A stretch of 64,000 bases of DNA from Epiperipatus broadwayi (Eukaryota > Onychophora > Udeonychophora > Euonychophora > Peripatidae): the NCBI GenBank assembly GCA_028023455.1, contig JAQFVV010006197.1:19713254-19777253 (forward strand), read 5' to 3'. How positions within the stretch are numbered: position 1 is the stretch's first letter; every line of letters begins with the position of its first letter. Under the pieces are notes generated by a model. That model did no database searches. It had not been told where the DNA came from and saw only the letters and a program-made list of their open reading frames with translations. Shown here piece after piece: positions 23,275-34,979 of the stretch. The position numbers and the translations under genes were made by a program.

Positions 23275-25690
23275 ATCAGAGTAAACAACATTTTAAAATT
23301 GTTATGGGAGACTTTAATGCTAGAATTGGTAAACAAATGAAAGATGAAAGTGCTGTAGGTAATTTTGGTTATGGTAATAGAAATGAAAGAGGACACAGAC
23401 TAGTGGAGTTTGCTGAAAAAAAACAACTTTATATTATGAATTTTTTTTTGGAGAAAAATGTTAAAAGGAAATGGACATGGAAGCACCCAAATGAAGGTAC
23501 AGCAGAATTGGATTATATTTTGACTAACAGAAAATACATATTTCAAAATTGTAATGTTCTTAATAAATTTAACACAGCAAGTGATCATCGATTAGTAAGA
23601 TGTAAGATACGTGTTAATGCAAAACTGGAGAGACAAAAATTATTAAGAAAAACAATTTTTACAGTTGATATTCCTAGTCTTCAGAAACATTCTAATGAAT
23701 TTAAATTAGAACTTACAAATAGGTTTCAAGTATTAGTAGATTTTGAACATGATTCAGATTTGAATGAAATTAATATGAAAATAACTGATACATTTTTAAA
23801 AACTGCAACAAAGATAGCTGGTAGAAAAAAGCAGCAATTGACCAATGAAATTTCTACTGAGACTAGAGAATTTATGAAGAATAGAAGGAATATGAAGATA
23901 TACAAAAATGATGTATTAAAAAGAATTGAATATCTCGAATTTTGTAAAATGGTACGGAAAAGAGTTGAAAATGATATAAGAAAGTATAACTGTGAACTAG
24001 CAAAGAAAGCTGTAGAAGAAAATAAAAGTCTCAAGAATGTAAAACAACATTTTGGTATTGGTAGGAAATTTATATCTGTAATAAGAAAAAAAGATGGAAT
24101 TATTACTAAAAAGAGAGTTGGTAGGAAATTTATATCTGTAATAAAAAAAAAAGATGGAATTATTACTAAAAAGAGAGATGACATTATGAAATGGGTAGAA
24201 GACTTTTATCAAGAATTATATAGTAATAAAGAACAAGTACCTCCTATTTCTATTACATCTTTTGAATTGCCCAGAATTTTAAATGAAGAAGTGAAACATG
24301 CAATTAAATGTATTAAGAAAGGAAAGGTTCCAGGTAATGATGGAATTATAATTGATATATTAAAAGAAGCAGGTGAAGAAATAGAATTTTTTTTAGCAAA
24401 GTTATATACCAAATGTCTAAATGATAAAGATGCACCAGATGATTGGAAGAATGCAGTAATAATATTAATATTTAAAAAAGGTGATAAAGAAGATATTAGA
24501 AATTACAGACCTATCAGTCTTTTATCAGTTTTATACAAAATTTTTACCAAGATAATTACAACACATCTACAAAGAACATTGGATTTCCACCAACCAAGGG
24601 GAACAAGCTGGATTTAAAAGTGGTTGAGAAAAGTTATAGAAAGGACAAATGAATATGAGTTGCCATTATGTTTTGGATTTGTAGATTATGAAAAGGCATT
24701 TGATTCTATAAACATTTATTCAGTGATTAAAGCATTGGATCATCAAGATATAGATCCAGGATATTGTCATATTTTAAAGAATATTTATAAAATGCAACAG
24801 CAACAATTAGATTACATAATGATACTGGGAAAATCAACATTGAGAAAGGTATAAGACAAGGTGATTCCATATTTCCAAAACTTTTTATAGCAGTGTTACA
24901 AAAAATATTTTGTGGATTAAAATGGAAAACTAAAGGAGTAAAAATAAATGGAGATTATTTAAGTCATTTAGATTTTGCAGATGATATAGTCGTTTTTGCA
25001 AATAATGCTTCAGAGCTGCAGAAAATGTTGCAGGAGTTATCCGATGAAAGTAGAAAAGTAGAACTAAAGATAAATGTTAAAAAGACTAAAGTAATGTTTA
25101 ATCAATTTGCTCAAAATATGAAAATAAAGATTGATTATGTTGAATTAGAAGAAGTTAACAGTTACAAATACCTTGGTCAGATTATTAATACAGATGGAAA
25201 CATAATGGATGAAATTAATCATAGAATTAAACTTGGTTGGAGTGCTTTTGGTAGAAATAACTTGATACTAAAAGGAAATGTGCCTACGTGTTTGAAAAGG
25301 AAGGTTTTTAACAAATGTGTTTTACCAGTTTTTACTTATGGATCTGAGGCTTGGACACTTAATAGAAAAGCAATACAGAGACTCCAGACCACTCAAAGAA
25401 GTATGGAGAGATGTATGTTGAGAATAACAAGAAGAGATTGAAAACACAATGTATGGGTAGGAGAACAAACAGGTGTTACTGACCTCAATGAAAAAATTAA
25501 AAGATTGAAGTGGAGTTGGGCTGGACATATTGCTAGAAGAGATGATAATAGATGGACAATTGAAATCTTAAACTGGATTCCAAGAGATTGTAAAAGACCC
25601 AGAAAGAGACCACATGTGAGATGAATGGATGAAATAAAAAGTGTGCAGGGGTGATGTGGAGAAGATGGATTAAACTTGGAGAGATCTTCA
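23240..25690 (+). pseudogene. RTE-type endonuclease-reverse transcriptase, inactivated
   Basis: The element's single polyprotein nicks target DNA with an APE-type endonuclease and copies its RNA. The N-terminal endonuclease half is missing. From 23304, MGDFNARIG gives a catalytic block (D3) and SDH lies at residues 93-95 (about 23580). RT blocks follow: GNDGI near 24335, NYRPISLLSVLYKIFTKII near 24500, YEKAFDSI near 24690, the catalytic FADD at 24974-24985, YLGQIIN near 25170 and FTYGSEAWTL near 25335. The C-terminal RLKWSWAGHIARR lies near 25507. Damage: local frame disturbance with a stop at 24615-24617 and loss of about 8 codons compared with the 56-kb copy, a frameshift near 24800-24838, and TGA stops at 25439-25441 and 25621. 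A 60-bp in-frame duplication lies at 24061-24180. The clade call RTE rests on motif style and 3' tail. Confidence 0.8.
24061..24180 (+). repeat. 60-bp in-frame tandem duplication inside the RTE ORF
   Basis: 24061-24120 and 24121-24180 match at 58 of 60 positions and add 20 codons around GRKFISVI and KKDGIITKKR. The second RTE copy (minus strand near 56620-56700) has one unit only, so the duplication is private to this copy. Confidence 0.9.
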
Positions 25691-25805
25691 TCCTGCAGTG
25701 GATTGATAATGGTTGATGATGATGATGAATATATGTATATATATATATTACACACTTCTAGAAAAATCTAAAACTCTCTTATCTGTAAATCAGAGAATAT
25801 ATTAT

Positions 25806-26440
25806 CAATATATTTTAATCTTCCGAATCCTTTTAACATTCTTAAAAGAATGTAAATTAGATCTTAGCATTGTTTGAACTTCTTATAATTAAATGAGAAT
25901 ATGTTAGTCAAGTTCATTCTTTGCATATATAAAAACAATTCAACTGTTGATAAAAAAAAAAGTCAACAGTAATTCCATACAAAATATAATGAATTTGAAT
26001 TGCTCCTTCTAATCAAACTGTGATTAGTTTAAATATAGATAATACATTAGCAATATATTTTTATCTTCCAAATCTTTTTAACATTCTTAAAAGTTTCAAC
26101 TGTAAATTAGATCTTAGCATTGTTTGAACTTCTTATAATTACCTGAGAATGTGTTAGTCAAGTTCATTCTTTGCATATACAATTCAAGTGTTGTTAAAAA
26201 AAATTGAAAGTCAACAGTAATTCCATACAAAAAAATAATGAATTTTAATTGCTTATTCTAATCAGATTGTGATTATTTTAAATATAGATAATACATTCAA
26301 ATCCTTTTAACATTCTTATAAGTCTTAATTGTAAATGAGATCTTAGCATTGTTTGAACTTCTTATAATTAACCAAGAAGCCATTAGTCAAGTTCATTCTT
26401 TGCATATATAAAAACAATTCAACTGTTGGTAAAAAAAAAT
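25806..26440 (+). repeat. Three-copy tandem repeat, unit about 230-245 bp
   Basis: Units begin at about 25806, 26051 and 26290; the third is incomplete. Each carries TTTTTAACATTCTTA-like text, TTAGATCTTAGCATTGTTTG, AACTTCTTATAATTA, GTTAGTCAAGTTCATTCTTT, GCATATA and CAACAGTAATTCCATAC. Divergence between copies is low. It starts about 50 bp past the RTE insertion. No coding content is seen. Confidence 0.85.
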
Positions 26441-27540
26441 GAAAGTAAATTTTTTAAATTGAATTTTAATTAAAGCTTTTGAAAGTTTTAGTGAATTTTT
26501 CTATGGAGGCACTCATTCCGTTCAATATAAGGACACTTCGTCCCAGTTATGTAATAACATTGTCTAAATGTTCTAAAATTTGTAATCAAATTAATTTTAA
26601 GCATTATGTTACCAGATTTGTAATCAAATTAATTTTATCTAAATCTTCATTTTAGAAGTTAAAAGTTAGATCATGCAGGAAATTTTACAGAGACCATTAT
26701 TATACTACTGCCCTAAATGATGTAATTTTTATTATATAATATAAAATCATCTATGCACTTTATCACTGTTTCACAATGCTTTAATTACCACCATCTTTTA
26801 TAGTTTTGATAGCCCCAGTAATCTTCTTCAGAACTTTTTATATCTTCAAAACTCAACTCAACTTTTATTATTATATGCACTATCTCTCTAAATTTATCTA
26901 GTTAAATAAAAGAAAAGAACTACTATTTTAAAAATAAATATTTTCTGTCATATTAAACATTAAACAGTTTTATTATTATAAACAAAAAATAATAATATAT
27001 TGATTAAAAGGGATAGGGGGAATATAAGCAAAAATTTATATGTGAAAGTCAAACTTAATAACTGGAGAGAAAATTTCTTTAGGAAGTGAAGATTTTTCAA
27101 GCATGCTTAAAACTTTTTCATGTATTCAGTTCATAGTTATCACAAGTACTGCCTAATAGTCTCATAATTAGGTGTCTAACTATTCTTAAAGAAAAAGTAA
27201 AGATTCAAAGATAATTTGGGTTGCTCAGATGCATTAATCACAACTACTCTTTTTAATAAGCGTACCAAACTCTCCATACAGTAATGTTTACCATGTTCAA
27301 GCCTTTATAATCAATGGATGCAGGAAGGTTTGTGCATAAAATCCTTATCTAGTGCCTATTCATCCAACATTCCCAGACTAGTTTCTAGCTTGTGATTTCA
27401 TCAGTGAGGAGCCTTGGATTTGAGAGCACTGCACTAATGTATGGAGAGTTTGTTACTCTTATTAACAGCATGTGTAAGCATATGAAATGATAATCATGGG
27501 ATGTTTTAAACTATTATTTTTCTTATGCACAAAACTAGCA
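26441..27540. other. AT-rich stretch, no gene seen
   Basis: No recognisable gene; a TTTGTAATCAAATTAATTTTA duplication lies near 26578-26638. Confidence 0.5.
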
Positions 27541-27544
27541 ATAT

Positions 27545-27645
27545 GATAATGATAATCATCATCATCATCAAATGGCTTTATTGAGAGTCCAGCACATTAT
27601 GGGCATTATGCTGCATATTCTATCATTGCACCAAATCATGCAAAG
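27545..27645 (-). mobile_element. Candidate SINE fragment with (GAT)n tail
   Basis: On the minus strand it starts TTTGCATGATTTGGTGCAAT, as in the candidate SINE at 22.6 kb, and ends CAATAAAGCCATTTGATGAT followed by more GAT units. The short tail resembles that of the RTE copies, which suggests, as inference only, that RTE machinery moved it. Confidence 0.4.
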
Positions 27646-27674
27646 ACAATTTTCATCACTAGTTAGAAATTAAA

Positions 27675-28110
27675 TTGAAAGGTTGAAACCTCTTGCATGC
27701 ACTTTTTGAATGCTTGTATGACTGCCAATCAGATGAAATGATAGCTGTCTGAGGGGCTCTCAAATCGCAACACAAGACAGATATTTTTACAAGAAAAGGT
27801 TCTTTACTTAACTTTCTCTCTCTCTATATATATATATATAAGCCAGTCTAAAGCATTTTGACTTGAGAGCATGAAGCTTTAAATATCTTCACATTTAACT
27901 CACTGAGTCTTATTTATAAACATACAGCTGAAATCTTATGATTTACTATGCAGTAGTTTTTTCAGATGTTATAAATTGACAGTAACATATGTAAATAATA
28001 TTATTTATAAAGGCAAACGGTTTGAAATTAAATTGAAAGGCTGAAACCTCTCGCATGCGCTTTTTGAATGCTTGTATGACCACCAATCAGATGTAATGAT
28101 AGAGAAATGT
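27675..28110 (+). repeat. Repeat family B, one long and one short copy
   Basis: 27675-27910 matches the arms at 5.75-6.3 kb: GAAACCTCTTGCATGCACTT, TTGTATGACTGCCAATCAGATG, CACAAGACAG, then TATATAAGCCAGTCT and CTTCACATTTAACTC. 28015-28110 repeats the first part only. A CT run and an AT microsatellite (27820-27840) sit in the middle. Confidence 0.6.
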
Positions 28111-28249
28111 CATTCATTTATGGATACTGTGGTTTATTATTACTTTTTAAAGTAAAACTTGGCAAATTTAAAGCACTAATTATCACTCTGACATACAATA
28201 AATAAATACTATATATTTTTTTATTTTGCCAATAGAAATAAATATATGT

Positions 28250-29165
28250 CGATTTCATATTCATGTGAAACAATAAAACATATATGTATATACAAAAATT
28301 CATTACACTCTATTTTGTTCCAAGATCTTCTCTTCACATACAGCAAAAATAGCATATAATACCTCACCCTTTGTTGATAAACAATGATTAGGATAAAATG
28401 CATATTATTGACTTTGTACTAAGTCTACAATACAGTACATTTCAACATGCAGATACACATGGGGTAGATGCTGTTAAGTATGGTGTGTGTACTTTATATA
28501 AATTAAAAGTACAAATACAGAAAAAATTTTTTAAAAAATAATATAGTAATATAGTTATTAATAATAAATTGAAAAATCAAATTTGCATATATATTTGCAG
28601 AATTTCTCCCTTTTTATAATTTCTGAAATAGAAGATTCATTTTTTTATATATATATATGGCACACTTCAGAATGAGACCTCTATTCTTTTTTTTTTATTA
28701 AATCAATAATTTTCATTTTCTCCTTTAACGAAAGTATTTTACGATATTTTTTAAATTCTCACTCATGATTCTAAAAATGTATGGTATTTTATAGTACAGA
28801 ACTGAATAGTATAGTATTTAAATCATGAAGAAAACATCATAACAGTATATAAATTTATATTTAAAAATATGATATTAGTGAAGAAAAAAATGACTGCTAC
28901 CATACGAAATTTGTAAAATTTGTTTTTACTATTTATTTGTTTACAGTTTTTGGTTTATTTATATTTAGTTAAGATATAACTGAAGTTGGGTAGTTTGATA
29001 TTGCGTAGTTTGCGGCTCTATTGTATATCCATTTCATATTCATGTGGAATAATAAGACATAAAAAGTTACTCTTCAGAAAACATTTCTCAATAGAAATAG
29101 AATATATATCAATTTCATATTTATGTAGATCAATAAGACATATATGTATAAAAAAAAGTTCACTC
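28250..29165 (+). repeat. Repeat family H, three dispersed short copies
   Basis: A motif of about 45 bp with ATTTCATATTCATGTG and CAATAAAACATATATGTATA occurs near 28250-28295 and again, diverged, near 29026-29065 and 29113-29155. Overlapping open frames of about 60-74 codons on both strands here arise from this repeat and share the same peptide-like text, so I do not call them genes. Confidence 0.5.
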
Positions 29166-29911
29166 TTTAGAATATATAGTATAAAAAGATAAGCAATTAA
29201 AAGAGAAGGGAATTGCCCATAATACTTAAGAGACAGTTGCAATATGTTACAAAAAATAATACAGATAAAAAAATATATGTAATTTCAAGAATTATTTATT
29301 TATATTAGATGAATAAACAATAAAAGTCATAGGGATATTTTCAAAAATTTCACATTGTGAACAAAAGAAACAATCTAGCAGCATATATATTGAGTTGATA
29401 TAAATCATCGTTAATTTAATTCACCAAATAATGTGTGTCTTTTTTTTTTTTTTGCATATTTACAAAAATTTTCAAATGGATCTAAAATGATTTCAAATAG
29501 AATACAGAGATTTATTAAGATTACAGAATTTGCCATGCTGAAATTGGATGTTCGTAATTCAATGTGTTTCATGGTTTGTGATTTTCCACAGCTACTTAAG
29601 TAAAAGTTCGTCCAGTTCCATATTTTAAAATAAGATTTAATTAACTAAGAGTTCATCAAGTTCCATACTTTAAATGTAAGAAATTTAAAGGCTGTTAATA
29701 CTAATTTATTAGAAATATTTACTATTCCTATTGATTTACTATTAGTTAAAATGCAATTCTTACCAGTCAAGAAATATAGATTTTCCCAGAAATGTAAGCA
29801 ACCATCAGTAGATCAAAATATTACCAGTCATATTACTATATTATAATTATCAGAGTGGTATTTATGAAAAAAAAATGTAACACCTGAGCCTGTAGTTATA
29901 TTTTGAATTGC
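29166..29911. other. AT-rich stretch, no gene seen
   Basis: Nothing recognisable except a doubled GTTC(A/G)TC(A/C)AGTTCCATA-like text near 29607-29670. Confidence 0.5.
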
Positions 29912-30178
29912 ATTCATCATCTAGATATATAAAATGCGCTATCACGCACAAGCACACAAAGCTAAAAACAAATAAAGCAAATATATATTATTTTAATATC
30001 TATTCATTAAATGGCTAAGCGCTATAAAGGTTAGCCATTTAATGAATAGATATTAAAATAATATATATTTGCTTTATTTGTTTTTAGCTTTGTGTGCTTG
30101 TGCATGTTAGAGCATTTTATATATTTTGATTCATAATTAGCCACAAAGTATAAACTATTTGCTTAATTCATCATCTAG
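29912..30178. repeat. Near-perfect 91-bp foldback between 13-bp direct repeats
   Basis: Left arm 29927-30017 and right arm 30032-30122 are reverse complements at about 88 of 91 positions, with a 14-nt loop. ATTCATCATCTAG lies at 29912-29924 and 30166-30178. The left repeat abuts the left arm within 2 nt, whereas 43 nt of unpaired sequence (30123-30165) separate the right arm from the right repeat. No coding content. Confidence 0.85.
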
Positions 30179-31089
30179 TTAAATTATTAATCTTTTTAAA
30201 AATTTCAAACATTATTTACACCTCTTTAGACACATTGGTTAGTATAAATCATAACATTTCAAGTGGTATTATTCTCCTCTCTTCCTTAGACATTGCTCAT
30301 TGACCTGTGTCATGTTAAAACAATGATCTTTAGATTTATAATTACTCTACTTAATCTAACATTCTAGCTAACTATGCAATTTATAAAACACAACATATAG
30401 TAGAGAATTCATATATTTATCTAAGAGAGCCTTTCTGATTTCTTCATTTATTTTTAAAGAATCAGATTAATGAATGTTTTCAAATATTATGGTTTATCAT
30501 ACTATGTTGATTTATAGTGTTAATTATTATTGTGATGTAAGCAACTTCTATAAATTTTATTTTTTCTCTCTGTTTTCTTAATCAACCATGTTTATTAATA
30601 TGTATAATATGCTACTTTAGATATAGTTTATCTGTTAATATGTTTTTCAATAAGGCAACTAGTTTCATTGATATATGTCTTTCCATATCTATGAAATACT
30701 ATGTAAATGTGAAAGAACATATATCAGTGAAAGTAGATAAAAAACAAAACTAATTAGGCAAAAAAATACAGACATATTTATAGCAGCAACAAATGCATAT
30801 AATATTGAACATAAATTTGAATGACAAAATATGTATAGAGAGGGGAAAAAATAAATTATAGAAGCTGTTCATACCATGATGGCAAATAATATCATAAGTC
30901 AACCTAGTATGATAATCAGTAATGTCTGAAAAATTGATCTTGTTTTTAAAAGAATAAATTGAGAAATCAGGAAGACTATCACAAATTAGTAATTTAATGT
31001 TTTATTGATTGTTATCTTTACAAAAATAGCCTAGTTGCTACAGCATCACATTAAATTCAGTATTCACAAACCTAAAATTCACCAGTTCA
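30179..31089. other. AT-rich stretch, no gene seen
   Basis: Contains a small inverted repeat near 30663-30740 (TTTCATTGATATATGT against ACATATATCAGTGAAA) and nothing else recognisable. Confidence 0.5.
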
Positions 31090-31227
31090 ACTTACATATT
31101 ACTGTCTTGCATTGGTGGTCGAGAGGTCAGCGCGACTACCTTGCACTTGCAGGCAGTTGCCCGGATTGTGGGTTCGCGTCCCGGCCAAAGCTATGACACT
31201 TAAAAAAAAAACTTACATATTACTGTC
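31090..31227 (+). mobile_element. Intact tRNA-derived SINE, family D copy 1
   Basis: ACTTACATATTACTGTC at 31090-31106 is exactly repeated at 31211-31227, a 17-bp target-site duplication. The 104-bp body starts TTGCATTGGTGGTCGAGAGG, which fits a tRNA D-arm/A box, and has GGGTTCGCGTCCC at about 31171-31183, a clear B box. It ends with GCTATGACACTT and a poly-A tail. The GTGGTCGAGAGGTC start resembles class II (Leu/Ser) tRNAs. It is a GC-rich island in AT-rich DNA. Two relatives lie at 43.7 and 47.8 kb. Poly-A tail and 17-bp duplications imply LINE-driven insertion. Confidence 0.9.
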
Positions 31228-32623
31228 ACTGATCAGGACAACAATACCTAAAATAAAAAATTATACTTCCCAAATATTTAGAAAATTATAAATAAAGTTT
31301 GAATATTTATGACAGAAACCATCTAATGTATAGCTCTAGATAAAATGCTACCATCACAAAACTTCAAACAATCAATAATATTTGTATATTTATTTTCTGA
31401 TATTAATTCCATAATGGAAAGCAAGTTGGGTTTGAAAAAAAACCCAGAATATTACAATGAAGCATCTTCATAATTGCTGATAAAAGTTTGCTATTTCTAA
31501 TCATCTTGAAATATATTTTAACTTCTGAAATTTAAAGCTACATTATAAAATAATGATTTTTCTTTTTTTACATCATTAAAACTCTTAATCTTTTAACTAC
31601 ACCCCTTTCCCATTTCATAACATTTTTAAATACAAAAGTAGAGAGGAAAACAACATAATTGAACACATTTAAATGGAGAATCACTTTCTAAGATGCTTTT
31701 CAACGATATTTTAAATCTTTTAAAGATAAACTATTAAAATCATTTATCATAATAAGTATTCTTTCTGTATTCAGTTGATAAAATAATTTATGAGCTCATT
31801 AAAACAAGCTTACAGAGTGAAATGATTCGTTTAAGGTTTCAAAGATATTATTTTTCTTAATATCATAAAGTATCTTATTCAAAAGTTGAATGTTTATGTA
31901 ATATGAATATAATAAAATAATAATAGGAAGGACAGGTGTTTTTAAAGTTATGTGACATTTGCCACTCAAATGGGAAGTTAATAAATTTTCAAATAAAATG
32001 TCTTGGATATGTAATATGATAATTTAAAAATCGGAATAGAACATTTAGTATTTAAAAATTGTTGAAAAAAATATTTCCTTTTTATTCAAAAATATGAAAA
32101 ATTAAAATATTGATTATTTTAGGTTGATGCTTTAAAGAAAAAAAATATTAATTACAAACAGGAGAAACTGCTATATCACTACAATAATTTTAATACAATA
32201 CATTATCAAATATTTTTTGTTTATGATAAAACTATCTAATGTTTAATTTGCCAGAAAATATTTATTTTTTGAATAATAGTTTGGTTTTTTTTGTTCAATC
32301 TAAATAAATTTAAGAATGTATTCATACAAAACTGCCTTATGTTGTTCAATGCAGCAATACAGTGACGACTCTGAATTGAAGATCTATGTATCATAGTTTC
32401 AACTCTCTTAAGACTTCACCCCCCTTCCCCCGCAACATTGGACTATCTTTATAATAAACAATAGTAAAAGAAGCATTCTAATTATGCTGAATTCCTCCTC
32501 TTTTATTATCTCAAGATTAGATATTTTCTATAAATGCATCCATAACCAAAGGTTTTTTTTTTTTTTTCTGGTGGCCATTAAACATTTAAATTAAAAATTA
32601 CTTGTATTATAATTTAAAAAAAC
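31228..32623. other. AT-rich stretch, no gene seen
   Basis: No recognisable element. A C-rich run lies at about 32417-32432. Confidence 0.5.
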
Positions 32624-33212
32624 TATTAAAATTGTTAAATATATAGGAGGTTTGAACTCAGACTTTCACACGACCCTCAAATATCCACGCTATCTCATAC
32701 TGCTGACATCCTTGATCACACAAATGTCGAAAAAATAAATAGTCACCAATATTAGTATTTCTTGGTAAACCAGCACTAGTCAAGTTGGCCCAGATTATCA
32801 TCTCCATACATATATACAATCAATGCTCAGCCTATATTAAGATAGCCAATCTTCATACTTTAATGGACAGGCATCAGTCCACTCCACCCCACAACTCTTC
32901 AGCTGTCCTGTCCATTTTATTAAAAATCTGAAGATTGGCTATCTTAATATAAGCTGAGCATTGATTGTATATATGTGTGGAGATAGTAATCTGGACCAAC
33001 TGATGAGTGCTGATTTAGCACAAAATACGAATACTGATGATTATTTATCTTTTCGACATGTGTGTGATCAAGGGTCTCAGCAGTATGAGATAGCGTGGAT
33101 AGTTGAGAGTCATGTGAAAGTCTGAGTTCAAACCCTCTATATATTACCTATTGGAGTGCAGGTATGAAAAAGCCTGTACTGTAGAAAAAAATTATATATT
33201 AAAATTGTTAAA
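32624..33212. repeat. Family A foldback between 16-bp direct repeats
   Basis: About 32640-32900 holds family A in one orientation and about 32925-33145 holds it in the other, so the locus is a large imperfect palindrome with paired blocks such as GTTTGAACTCAGACTTTCA, CCACGCTATCTCATACTGCT and AGATAGCCAATCTTCA. TATTAAAATTGTTAAA lies at 32624-32639 and 33197-33212. The left repeat abuts the arm; the right one is preceded by about 51 nt of unpaired tail (33146-33196) ending in an A run. Confidence 0.75.
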
Positions 33213-33820
33213 ATAATTCCAATGGAGATTATGCAGGAGTAATATTTTATTATTGGAAACTAGTCATTTCTACATAATTGTTTAATTTAAGTTAAGCTAA
33301 GGAGAAAGTTTGGACATCCTCATTGTTCACATAGAAATTCTTCACATTTTTGTAGGACTGCAACTGAACAATTATAGAATCATACAATAAAAAATGTCAT
33401 TGTTTCATTTAAATCAAAATTATATGAAATGGACATATACCAAATAAAACATTTTCTCAATGCAAAAATCTAAAATAAATATGCATGAATGCGTGTAAAA
33501 TATTACATTACTGTAATCATTTTCTGATAATGAAAAAATAACTATAAAAGTTTAAGGTTTAATAGATCTAATAATTGACTATTACTATATTTATACCTAA
33601 TTATTGCTGTATATACATTTTTTATATATCACTACATGTTCAACAGCATAGCATCTACTTTAAAAAAACAAGAGATTTAAAACTTAAACATAAAACTAGA
33701 AATGTTAAAAAAAAAAGAAGCCAATAAAATGTAGGCATGACTCAATATTGAGAAATACAAGAGTATCATCTTAGATCTGTAAATACAGTTGTCAAATGAC
33801 ATTTTCTTTAATTGATTAAT
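33213..33820. other. AT-rich stretch, no gene seen
   Basis: No recognisable element. Confidence 0.5.
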
Positions 33821-34040
33821 TACTCAAAAAAAATTTAAACAAACCAGTCAAATTAATAGTAATACATATCAAAATTAATATTATGCTCACTAATCAACTT
33901 CTTCAGAACAATTGTTTGCAAATTACAATAAATGCCCAAGAGTAACTGATTAGTTTATTATTTTAGCATGATATTAAAAGTGGTAAAGGTATATTATCAA
34001 AAATTTAATTGACTGGTTTGTTTAAACTTTGAGTAATAAA
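33821..34040. repeat. Inverted repeat of about 40 bp, spacer near 150 bp
   Basis: TTTAAACAAACCAGTCAA near 33835-33852 has its complement TTGACTGGTTTGTTTAAA near 34009-34026, and flanking ATTACTCAAA pairs with TTTGAGTAAT. No direct repeat was found outside. Confidence 0.65.
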
Positions 34041-34979
34041 CTTATGTTTATTTCCAATTTAGCAGTTTATTTGCATACAATAACAATACCTTCTAAATTT
34101 TAACACATGTTTTAAAAATTAATAAGGGTAAAACAAAATATAAATATTGTTTGCCATTTGAAAATGCAGTTACCAAAATATGAGCTCACAAAGCTATAAA
34201 TTGAAAATTGTAAAAATTCAAATAAAAAGCATATTGGAAGTAAAAATTTAACAAAGTTTTAATCCAGATGAGAAAATTTTCTGAATTCTGAATTATATTG
34301 CAAAACAAATTTTTAATATAAACACAAGCCAAAAATAATAATCTTATTTTAAAATGATTCTCAAAATAAAAAATGTAATAAACATAAAAATCTTAAAAAA
34401 ATATTGTCAAATCTTATCAGTTATTTGGAAATATAATAATAAAAAGACACAAAGTAAAATTGTCACTGACTAAATTACAAAGAGAAGAAGCAAGTCACTG
34501 AATTCTTTTCCTTTTAAGATGAATGCAGAAGTAACTTTCTCATATCATTTTGACACCTAGTATGGAGAAAGATACTACTATGCTAACACATTGTGTAAGC
34601 ATAAAATTGTAATTATGTCATGTTTTAATGTTGATGCAAAGAGGAAAAATATAAAAAAAAAATTTTAAATTCATAATTGCTATCATTTATTTATTTTATA
34701 GGAAACTACTAATTTGGGAATTTATTTAATACATATCTTTATGTTTTTAATAAAAATAAGTACAATAGAATGAATATTACATATGCATAGTATTTGTATT
34801 GTTGTTCATATATAAAAGTAAAAGCTATAACCTATTGTTCTATGGTATGAATTAGACATTATTGCTATGAAAATTTCACTCCCATTATTGATCAATTTGA
34901 TCTTCATATAATTTTTCATAACTAATGTAATGGTCATATTAGTACATTCATGCAATAAAATCCAGAGTTTTTGTGAATT
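34041..34979. other. AT-rich stretch, no gene seen
   Basis: No recognisable element. Confidence 0.5.

Larger units (their letters stand above)
23111..25759 (+). mobile_element. 5'-truncated RTE-type LINE insertion with 9-bp direct repeats
   Basis: CACACTTCT stands at 23111-23119 and again at 25751-25759, and I read these as target-site duplications. Between them lies a 5' inverted duplication (23126-23274), a LINE coding region from the middle of the endonuclease to the C-terminus, and a 3' end with CATCCTGCAGTGGATTGA followed by a short (GAT)n run and AT repeats, which is the 3' tail style of RTE/BovB-like elements. The same 3' end recurs at 44.31-44.49 kb and, inverted, at 55.06 kb. The length of about 2.6 kb against roughly 3.2-3.5 kb for complete RTE elements fits loss of the 5' part. 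Confidence 0.75.

Noticed and set aside
23726-24412. Minus-strand frames of 67-152 codons
   Set aside because: They are antisense shadows of the RTE coding region.
25806-26440. Possible CRISPR-like or satellite array
   Set aside because: Units of about 240 bp without a short repeat-spacer pattern; only three copies, so a local tandem duplication is the simpler reading.
31107-31210. Possible functional tRNA gene
   Set aside because: The acceptor stem does not close, a poly-A tail and 17-bp duplications are present, and two diverged copies exist, so it is a SINE.
33821-34040. A further foldback of the direct-repeat-flanked type
   Set aside because: The arms are clear but I found no direct repeat outside them and no defined tail.
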